Below the pieces are notes generated by a model. It did not search any database. It saw only the letters and a list, made by a program, of their open reading frames with translations, and was not told the origin of the DNA. From assembly GCA_949127925.1 (NCBI GenBank), contig CASBQX010000166.1:1-7414 (forward strand): a stretch of DNA of 7,414 bases, read 5' to 3'. The stretch is from Synechococcales cyanobacterium PMM_0002 (lineage in GTDB: Bacteria; Cyanobacteriota; Cyanobacteriia; Elainellales; Elainellaceae). This document shows positions 1 to 5,050 of this stretch, piece after piece; the stretch's first letter is position 1; each line of letters starts with the position of its first letter. A program made the translations under genes and the position numbers.

Positions 1-23
1 ATCGCGTCTCTACGCCGCCCAAT

Positions 24-50
24 CCGTTAATCTGTAATCAAAGTTAACGG
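24..50 (+). promoter_or_regulatory. Inverted repeat in the leader of the HAD gene
   Basis: CCGTTAA at 24-30 and TTAACGG at 44-50 form a perfect 7-bp inverted repeat with a 13-nt spacer, ending 24 bases before the HAD start codon. It could fold as a weak hairpin in the mRNA leader or act as a protein-binding site. No T-run follows, so it is not a terminator. Function is unknown. The left edge of the window cuts the upstream region, so I cannot place a promoter or the neighbouring gene. Confidence 0.3.
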
Positions 51-74
51 CGGTGGGAGTGAGAATTCAACACA

Positions 75-788
75 ATGCTGAGAATTATTACAGACTTCGA
101 CGGCCCCATCATGGACGTATCGGAGCGTTACTACCAGGTCTACCGATTCTGCCTTAGCCAAATTTCTCGCCCTGATCAAATCATTCAACAGCTGCCCAAG
201 GCAGAGTTTTGGCGGCTAAAACGAGCCCAAGTTCCCGAACGCCAAATTGGTCAAATGTCTGGGCTAGATCACATGCAGGCATCAGAGTTTGCGCGGCTGC
301 GACGGCAAACCGTACACACGCGCCCCTATCTAAAATATGACACGCCCGTTGCCGGTGCCACAGAAACACTAGAACAGATTCAAGCCCTGGGGATCGACCT
401 GCTAGTGATGACGATGCGACGCACCAGCGAACTAGAAGAAGCCTTCAGCCGCTGTGACCTAGGACGGTTTTTTGCCCCCGATCGTCGCTATTGCCTCAGT
501 GAAGACTATGTGAAGACTACCGATGTCGGCGATAAGCCGCTGCTGATGCAGCGGGCGATCGCCGAACTCTCCCCAGCCGAGAGCTGGATGGTAGGCGACA
601 CCGAAGCCGACATTGCCGCCGCCAAAACCCACGGACTGAAAGTGGTCAGCGTCCTGAGCGGAATTCGCGATCGCATGCAGCTAAGCCAGCATCAGCCCGA
701 CTGGGTCGCTGCTGACTTAGGAGAAGCCGTAGACATTATTTTGCAACACGCCAACTGCTCTGTCTATCTCAACGCAGGAAACTGCTAA
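75..788 (+). CDS. HAD-superfamily hydrolase (probable phosphatase, subclass I cap)
   Basis: A 237-residue soluble protein with all four HAD motifs in order. Motif I is DFDGP, with the expected nucleophile Asp7 and acid/base Asp9. Motif II is Thr113 in VMTMRR, motif III is Lys154 in GDKP, and motif IV is MVGDTEADI with Asp175 and Asp179 for Mg2+. The roughly 75 residues between motif I and motif II are helical-looking and fit a C1-type cap, as in phosphoglycolate phosphatase-like enzymes. By family it should remove phosphate from a small metabolite; the substrate cannot be read from the sequence. The ATG is favoured because motif I begins six residues later, as is usual. The only Shine-Dalgarno-like stretch (GGGAG, 55-59) is rather far away. 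The last seven or so residues lie past the usual end of the fold and are encoded in the overlap with the convergent downstream gene. Confidence 0.9.
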   Translation: MLRIITDFDGPIMDVSERYYQVYRFCLSQISRPDQIIQQLPKAEFWRLKRAQVPERQIGQMSGLDHMQASEFARLRRQTVHTRPYLKYDTPVAGATETLEQIQALGIDLLVMTMRRTSELEEAFSRCDLGRFFAPDRRYCLSEDYVKTTDVGDKPLLMQRAIAELSPAESWMVGDTEADIAAAKTHGLKVVSVLSGIRDRMQLSQHQPDWVAADLGEAVDIILQHANCSVYLNAGNC

Positions 789-1374
789 TCAGCCACAGCA
801 GCACGAACGTCAGCACGGCTGCGACGGTATTAGGGTCAAGCTGAGCCGCCAGCAGCTGAGGCGCTAGCAGTTCCGCCAACCATAGCCCCGTCAACACCCC
901 AACGACCAATCCCGCCAGCGTTAATAAAAACGCTCGACCAAACTTATTTTCTTTGCGGTTAAGAAAATAAAAGTTAAACCCGACTCCCAGCGCCAGCGCC
1001 ACCGGAGGAGACGAAAAGCTCAAAAGACTAGCGCCTAAAAACAGGCCAGCAGGCAGCAAAATGTCTTTGCGGCTAGGCGTATCTAAAAAGCGCTGTAACC
1101 AAGCAGAAGCCTTCTTGGCTGGGGCTGGGGTAAAGTCTGGAGGCGGTTCTACCAGCTTTTCTGGAAACCGAATCCGATCAGGAACCTTAATCTTTCCTTC
1201 TTGGCGTTGCCGTAACCGATCCATCAAGATGGCATCATAGGCGGCCTCAATCGACTCCGATTGACGGCGATCGCCTCCCTGCTCCTGCAACAACCGATTT
1301 CGCGCTTCCTGAATTTCCTCAAACGAGGATGCCTCACTGACGCCCAGTTTCTCGTAGTGACTCATCTCACTCAT
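769..1374 (-). CDS. CPP1-like (DUF3353) J-related membrane protein
   Basis: A 201-residue protein. Residues 1-60 resemble a degenerate J domain: YEKLGVSEASSFEEIQEAR followed by a helix ending AAYDAIL. The HPD tripeptide that stimulates Hsp70 is absent; the equivalent loop reads EQGGDRR. A polar, proline-rich linker (about 60-100) leads to four hydrophobic segments at about 105-120, 123-138, 148-170 and 183-200, so the C-terminal half should sit in a membrane. This architecture matches the CPP1 family of cyanobacteria and plastids, whose plant member holds and stabilises protochlorophyllide oxidoreductase. A role in chlorophyll synthesis here is inferred from family only. The start is well supported: GGAGG (minus strand, 1381-1385) lies six bases before the ATG. 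A second in-frame ATG is at codon 4. A possible -10 (TATGAT, minus strand, 1410-1415) lies upstream without a clear -35. The 3' end overlaps the HAD gene by 20 bp. Confidence 0.88.
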   Translation of the reverse strand: MSEMSHYEKLGVSEASSFEEIQEARNRLLQEQGGDRRQSESIEAAYDAILMDRLRQRQEGKIKVPDRIRFPEKLVEPPPDFTPAPAKKASAWLQRFLDTPSRKDILLPAGLFLGASLLSFSSPPVALALGVGFNFYFLNRKENKFGRAFLLTLAGLVVGVLTGLWLAELLAPQLLAAQLDPNTVAAVLTFVLLWLISSFLR

Positions 1375-1708
1375 CTACAACCTCCAGAAGACCCCCGCGA
1401 TAGTCGATTATCATAAATCCAGTAACAGCCGCAATAGGCTTTAAGCGAGAAACTGACAAACCCCACTAACCTAAGCTAAACCCTACAATAGCTAAATGGC
1501 CAGCCTACCTCAAATTCTATGTGAATCTATGTTTCGTTAGCTAAGATGCAACTAGCCGTTGTTTTACTCACTACCAAGTCCAAGTAACTGCTCAGTGCAT
1601 TCGCCGCTTGCCCCATTGCCATTAGTGTAGCGGGCTGTTTGGGTTTAGCAAACTGAAGGCAGTGAAAGCTTAATCAAGCAGTTTTCGGCTCTAAGCGCAC
1701 CTAAATCT

Positions 1709-1740
1709 TCTAGCATAGCCACTGGCCATTGCTAGATTTT
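1709..1740 (+). terminator. Terminator-like hairpin in the intergenic region
   Basis: TCTAGCA (1709-1715) pairs perfectly with TGCTAGA (1730-1736), and GCC (1718-1720) can pair with GGC (1724-1726) inside. The structure is followed directly by TTTT (1737-1740). It resembles a short intrinsic terminator on the plus strand, although no gene precedes it on that strand. It could end an unannotated small RNA or be a leader attenuator. The stem is short and AT-rich, so chance is possible. Confidence 0.3.
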
Positions 1741-1800
1741 GTGCTGATAATTGTCTTAGCGGCTGCTTAATATACTGGGTGCATAGTTTCATCTTACGTA

Positions 1801-1833
1801 ATTAGACCGTTCCTTCAGCCCGGAACGCCTAAT
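1801..1833 (+). promoter_or_regulatory. Imperfect hairpin upstream of the response regulator
   Basis: ATTAG (1801-1805) pairs with CTAAT (1829-1833) and CGTTCC (1808-1813) pairs with GGAACG (1822-1827). The loop is 8 nt, with a small internal bulge of two bases against one. That gives 11 base pairs about 87 bases before the start codon. No T-run follows, so a simple terminator is unlikely. It could be an mRNA leader structure or a dyad operator. Confidence 0.4.
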
Positions 1834-1919
1834 CCCTTCCTAAGAATTGACTCAATCTATCTTTAAGCTTGATTTGAAATTCTTAACGTCCCTTTACTCC
1901 TCGACATAAGGTTACAGCC

Positions 1920-2627
1920 ATGGCTTCAGCCAAGATTCTCGTCGTTGATGACGATCAACATATTCGTACTCTCATCCACCGCTTCCTATCGAAGCATAGC
2001 TACCAGGTAGAGTCTGCTGAGGACGGGAAAGGAGCAATGGCGGTCTTTGAGCAGTTCAATCCCGATCTGGTCATTCTAGATGTGAACTTACCAGACGCAA
2101 CTGGCTACAACCTTTGCCAGGAAATGCAGAGTCGCACAGGCGTGTTTGTGTTAATGCTCACCAGTCGCGCAGACGAAGCCGATAAAATTCGCGGTTTCTC
2201 TCAAGGTGCCGATGATTATTTAACGAAGCCGTTCAGTCTCGGGGAACTAGAAGTTAGGGTTCAAGCTGTTCTCAAGCGTAAGCGCCCAATTACCGAAGCA
2301 GAACATAAGTGTTTAACGTTCAACGGGCTAGCCATCGATCCCGTCAGCCGTGAAGTGAGCATCAATCAAGAGCAAATCCTGCTAACGGCGCTAGAGTTTG
2401 ACCTGCTCCATTTCTTGGCGAGCCACCCTGGCCGAGTGTGGCGGCGAGCTGAACTGATTCAGAAAGTGTGGGATTACGAATATGTTGGAGATCAGCGCGT
2501 TGTAGATGTACACATTGGGCAAATCCGCAAAAAAATTGAAATTGACACCAGTCAACCGGCACTGATCCAAACGGTGCGAGGCGTCGGGTACAAATTTGAA
2601 GCTCCCGATCTAGCTCAAGAAGAGTAA
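1920..2627 (+). CDS. OmpR/PhoB-family response regulator without adjacent kinase
   Basis: A 235-residue two-component response regulator. The receiver domain (about 4-120) has the acidic pair Asp11/Asp12, phospho-acceptor Asp54 (VILDVNLP), Thr81 and Lys103 (KPF), so it should be phosphorylated by a histidine kinase. The C-terminal winged-helix domain (about 130-229) carries the OmpR-type LTALEFDLL and VVDVHIGQIRKKI segments and ends RGVGYKFE, giving sequence-specific DNA binding. From my memory of the family it is not RpaA or RpaB, so I give no symbol. No kinase gene lies within the window, hence partner and regulon are unknown. The ribosome site is weak (AAGG, 1908-1911). The long structured leader suggests regulated expression. 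A strong terminator follows 19 bases after the stop codon. Confidence 0.92.
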   Translation: MASAKILVVDDDQHIRTLIHRFLSKHSYQVESAEDGKGAMAVFEQFNPDLVILDVNLPDATGYNLCQEMQSRTGVFVLMLTSRADEADKIRGFSQGADDYLTKPFSLGELEVRVQAVLKRKRPITEAEHKCLTFNGLAIDPVSREVSINQEQILLTALEFDLLHFLASHPGRVWRRAELIQKVWDYEYVGDQRVVDVHIGQIRKKIEIDTSQPALIQTVRGVGYKFEAPDLAQEE

Positions 2628-2646
2628 ATTTTCATTTCTTTAAAAT

Positions 2647-2697
2647 CCAAGAGGCTTGTGTCAAGGGTGAAACTTTCCCTTGACACAAGCCTTTTGG
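2647..2697. terminator. Bidirectional intrinsic terminator between convergent genes
   Basis: A perfect 16-bp inverted repeat (2652-2667 with 2677-2692) surrounds a 9-nt loop. It can be extended outward five more pairs, including one G-U, to 2647-2697. On the plus strand the stem runs into TTTTGGG and then TTTTAATT; on the minus strand it runs into CTTGGATTTTAAAG. It sits in the 108-bp gap between the stops of the response regulator and gap2, so it probably ends both transcripts. Confidence 0.85.
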
Positions 2698-2735
2698 GTC
2701 TGTTTTAATTCACAGTTCCCAGAATCAACGCTGCT

Positions 2736-3749
2736 CTAGGCTTCCCATTTATCGGCGACGAGTTCGGCTAGGTCTACCACACGCTGGCTGTAGCCCCATT
2801 CGTTGTCGTACCAGGCAATCACCTTAATCATGTCGCCACCCATCACCATCGTTAGGAAAGAGTCGATGATAGACGACGCATCATTGCCACGATAGTCGCA
2901 GGATACTAGCTCTAGCTCGCTGTAGGCTAGGATACCCTTGAGTGGGCCTTCAGCGGCTGCCTTCAGCGCTTCATTGACCTGCTCGGTAATGACTTGCTTT
3001 TCAACTTGCACCACTAAATCGACAACAGACACGTTGGGGGTAGGCACCCGCAGCGCGATCCCGTTTAGCTTTCCGGCCATTTCAGGGATGACTAACGCCA
3101 CGGCTTTGGCAGCACCAGTCGTAGTAGGGACGATGTTGAGTGCGGCTGCCCGGGCCCGACGCACATCCCGGTGGCTAGCATCTAGCAGCCGCTGGTCGCC
3201 TGTGTAGCTGTGGGTCGTGGTCATCGTACCCTTAATGATGCCAAAGCTTTCGTGGAGCACTTTGACGACCGGGGCTAGGCAGTTTGTGGTACAGCTGGCG
3301 TTGCTGATTACGGTGTGCTTCTTGTGGTCATAGTTGTGGTGGTTGACCCCATAGACGAAGGTACCGTCATCGCCTTTGCCTGGAGCCGTAATTAGCACTT
3401 TTTTGGCACCTGCCTGGATGTGCTTAGAGGCACCTTCCATGCTGGTAAAAACACCCGTGGACTCAATGACCAAGTCCACATCCCACTCGCCCCAAGGCAG
3501 ATTGAGAGGATTACGATCAGAAACGCATTTGACGACTTTGCCGTTTGCCGTAATCGTATTCTCATCTGCGCTAATGTCGGCATCCATCTTCCCGAGCATG
3601 GAATCATACATGAGCAGGTGAGCATTGGTTCGGGGATCAGACGTGTCGTTCACTGCGACAATTTCAAAGCTGCTGTTTTCTCGGCCAAGCCAGCATCGCA
3701 TAAAGTTACGGCCGATGCGCCCAAAGCCGTTGATCGCTACTCTAATCAC
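2736..3749 (-). CDS. gap2: NAD(P)-dependent glyceraldehyde-3-phosphate dehydrogenase (Gap2 type)
   Basis: A full-length 337-residue phosphorylating GAPDH. The N-terminal Rossmann fold shows GFGRIGR (8-14) and Asp35. The catalytic centre is Cys153 in ASCTTNC with His180 in MTTTHSY. DASHRD (190-195) places Ala-Ser where strictly NAD-specific enzymes such as that of Bacillus have Leu-Pro, and Thr36 follows the NAD-ribose-binding Asp. Both are marks of the plastid/cyanobacterial GapA/Gap2 group, which accepts NADPH as well as NADH. In cyanobacteria this enzyme works in the Calvin cycle, reducing 1,3-bisphosphoglycerate in the cytosol, and is typically inhibited in the dark in a complex with CP12 and phosphoribulokinase. 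The start codon is GTG; GAGGG lies about ten bases upstream, and translation begins directly with IRVAINGFG as in homologues. It has its own promoter and a shared terminator. A 123-codon open frame on the opposite strand (3420-3791) is a shadow. Confidence 0.97.
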   Translation of the reverse strand: MIRVAINGFGRIGRNFMRCWLGRENSSFEIVAVNDTSDPRTNAHLLMYDSMLGKMDADISADENTITANGKVVKCVSDRNPLNLPWGEWDVDLVIESTGVFTSMEGASKHIQAGAKKVLITAPGKGDDGTFVYGVNHHNYDHKKHTVISNASCTTNCLAPVVKVLHESFGIIKGTMTTTHSYTGDQRLLDASHRDVRRARAAALNIVPTTTGAAKAVALVIPEMAGKLNGIALRVPTPNVSVVDLVVQVEKQVITEQVNEALKAAAEGPLKGILAYSELELVSCDYRGNDASSIIDSFLTMVMGGDMIKVIAWYDNEWGYSQRVVDLAELVADKWEA

Positions 3750-3796
3750 TTGCGTCTTGCCCTCTTTACACTACATAACCGCCATTGTTGAAACAG

Positions 3797-3826
3797 ATCA
3801 TACACTTTTAAGAGTTACTCGCTCAA
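3797..3826 (-). promoter_or_regulatory. Probable sigma-70-type promoter of gap2
   Basis: Read on the minus strand, TTGAGC (3826-3821) and TATGAT (3802-3797) are separated by 18 bases, close to the bacterial consensus -35 and -10. Transcription would start near 3790, leaving a leader of about 40 nt before the GTG. The spacer holds a 9-bp palindrome (GAGT-T-ACTC, 3812-3820) that could bind a regulator. The promoter lies in the 139-bp gap after nadD, which implies gap2 can be expressed independently of nadD. Confidence 0.55.
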
Positions 3827-3888
3827 GGATGGGGGCGAAAAGCAGCAATTCTCAATTTTCAAGCCAGCTTTAGGGTTTGACGCCAGCA

Positions 3889-4707
3889 TTAGGATAATGG
3901 CTCGTAGAGCTGGTGCTGTCGAATATAGGCTTCAACGGCGGCCGGGACGAGGGTTGAGATTGAGCGGCGATCGCCCAATTGCTGGCGGATCAAGCTAGAA
4001 GAAATATTCAGGGGCGGCATGTCTAGCAATTGCCACTGGATTTCAATCTGCTGCGAGGCGAGCTGTTGAACGACTTGCTGACAGCAGACGTGTGAAGAGT
4101 TTTCAGAGACGGGCGAGTAAACTACTGCTTGGGTTGAAACAGTTGAAACAACAGTAGGATTACTGCCTTCTAGGTTATTTTGCAGATCTCGACTGGCTAG
4201 GGTTAGCGGGTCTGCTTGAGCATTGTGGGGCAGTTGACCTGGCTGGGGGTGGGTCAACTGCCCCGGTTGGGCTGACTTAGCTTGGCTTGGGTTAATCGGT
4301 CTTGGAGCGACCAACCAAGTACATTGAGGGATTAGCTCTAAGCGGCGATACCAACGCGGTAGTGTTTGAAAGGCATCAAGGCCAATAATCCAGTACCAGT
4401 GGCTGGCTGGGTATTGACGCTGAAGCTTTAGCAGGGTGTGGACGGCATAGGAGGGAGAGGCGCGATCGCAATCTACAGTTGAAAGGCTAAAGGCAGGATA
4501 AGGGGCGATCGCCAGCCGAAGCATCTCCAAGCGATGGGGCAGTTTGGTCAAGGGGTCAATGGTACGGTGAGGAGGTTGACCCGCAGGCACCCAAATCACC
4601 TGGTGCAAGGCAGCTTGGTCTAAGGCCACTGCCGCTACTGCTAAATGCCCTAGGTGAGGAGGGTTAAACGTCCCTCCCAAAATAGCCCGTCTTTGCATAC
4701 AGTTCAT
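3889..4707 (-). CDS. nadD: Nicotinate-nucleotide adenylyltransferase with a long internal insertion
   Basis: The enzyme transfers AMP from ATP to nicotinate mononucleotide, making deamido-NAD in cytosolic NAD synthesis. The nucleotidyltransferase signature GGTFNPPHLGH is at 11-21, SYAVHTL at 86-92, IIGLDAF at 107-113, and the C-terminal ISSSLIR ATP-binding motif at 235-241. At 272 residues it is about 70 longer than ordinary bacterial NadD (about 190-210). The excess lies at about 138-206, after WLVAPRPI, and is rich in Gln, Pro, Ser and Thr, with two PGQL units and a VSTVST repeat. The motifs before and after it are intact, so the enzyme is probably active. The start is uncertain: no good ribosome site precedes the first ATG, and an ATG at codon 4 gives an N-terminus closer to homologues. 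It lies upstream of gap2 on the same strand and is divergent from murC. I see no clear terminator after it, so read-through into gap2 is possible. Confidence 0.93.
   Translation of the reverse strand: MNCMQRRAILGGTFNPPHLGHLAVAAVALDQAALHQVIWVPAGQPPHRTIDPLTKLPHRLEMLRLAIAPYPAFSLSTVDCDRASPSYAVHTLLKLQRQYPASHWYWIIGLDAFQTLPRWYRRLELIPQCTWLVAPRPINPSQAKSAQPGQLTHPQPGQLPHNAQADPLTLASRDLQNNLEGSNPTVVSTVSTQAVVYSPVSENSSHVCCQQVVQQLASQQIEIQWQLLDMPPLNISSSLIRQQLGDRRSISTLVPAAVEAYIRQHQLYEPLS
4133..4150. repeat. Tandem 9-bp duplication within nadD
   Basis: GTTGAAACA occurs twice head to tail (4133-4141 and 4142-4150). It is in frame and encodes the VST-VST repeat of the NadD insertion. This suggests that replication slippage contributed to growth of the insertion. 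Confidence 0.7.
4227..4264. repeat. Perfect 13-bp inverted repeat inside nadD
   Basis: GGGGCAGTTGACC (4227-4239) and GGTCAACTGCCCC (4252-4264) are exact reverse complements with a 12-base spacer. In the nadD frame the two arms encode the two PGQL units, so the repeat is tolerated as coding sequence. It would form a strong GC-rich hairpin in the nadD mRNA. It looks like a small dispersed palindromic element inserted in frame, but only one copy is present in this window. Confidence 0.75.
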
Positions 4708-5050
4708 GGCGTCTGAAGCGGTTTAAGCAGCGGTTTAGAAAGGCATAGAAACTCAAATTTCTCCATGTTGTGATTGATTTTCGATGCCGGAGTTAGAAAA
4801 TTGAAAACTGAAACGTTAGAAATTCAGAGACCGATGAGGACAGAACCGACCGATATTTCACGTATGCTTGGGGCATTCTTATATTAAAAGTTCAGCTATT
4901 TTAGCGAGCGGGGAGTTCATGATTTTGGAGGCGATCATTGGGCGATGATTCCGTGAAATTACCCGGTTCAACGTAGCTATATCGCAGAATAAATAATTCT
5001 TGCTATGATATCGCGTGATATTAGTTTGGTGTGGTGTGTGAGGAGCTAGA
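4708..5050. other. 343-bp divergent spacer between nadD and murC
   Basis: No convincing gene lies here. It should hold the nadD promoter (minus strand) and the murC promoter (plus strand). Visible patterns are two GTTAGAAA direct repeats (4792-4799 and 4815-4822, 23 bp apart), two adjacent GGCGATNATT copies (4930-4950) that also contain an ATCAT/ATGAT dyad, and the murC extended -10 with an overlapping dyad at 5001-5021. I could not fix a nadD promoter with confidence. Confidence 0.55.
5001..5021 (+). promoter_or_regulatory. Candidate extended -10 promoter and overlapping dyad of murC
   Basis: TGCTATGAT (5001-5009) is an extended -10 element (TGN before TATGAT), which can work without a good -35; none is visible at the right distance. 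The inverted repeat ATATC/GATAT (5008-5012 and 5017-5021, 4-nt spacer) overlaps its end and the expected transcription start, an operator-like position. The murC leader would be about 35 nt and would carry AGGAG at 5041-5045. Confidence 0.4.

Larger units (their letters stand above)
1375..1919. other. 545-bp non-coding region upstream of the response regulator
   Basis: No credible protein gene lies here; the longest ATG-started frames I followed are 13-14 codons with no ribosome binding site. The left end must hold the leader of the CPP1-like gene (minus strand), and the right end the promoter and leader of the response regulator (plus strand). In between I see an inverted repeat (GTTTG/CAAAC, 1637-1653), a terminator-like hairpin (1709-1740), a -10-like TATACT (1771-1776) with no properly spaced -35, an imperfect hairpin (1801-1833) and a small palindrome cluster (1841-1885). 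This is enough structure for a long regulated leader or a small RNA, but neither is proven. Confidence 0.6.

Noticed and set aside
1496..1540. 14-codon ATG frame (MASLPQILCESMFR) in the intergenic region
   Set aside because: No ribosome binding site, no recognisable feature, and such short frames arise often by chance.
1901..1922. GTTACA just before the response regulator start, resembling half of an RpaB HLR1 site
   Set aside because: HLR1 needs two closely spaced direct repeats; only one half matches here, and it sits at the ribosome binding region.
3420..3791. 123-codon open frame on the plus strand opposite gap2
   Set aside because: It lies almost wholly antisense to an unmistakable gap2, shows no recognisable domain, and open antisense frames are common opposite strongly codon-biased genes.
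4919..4948. Possible 9-residue leader peptide upstream of murC
   Set aside because: It has only a loose GGGAG before it, no run of regulatory codons, and lies over 100 bp from murC with no attenuator structure between.
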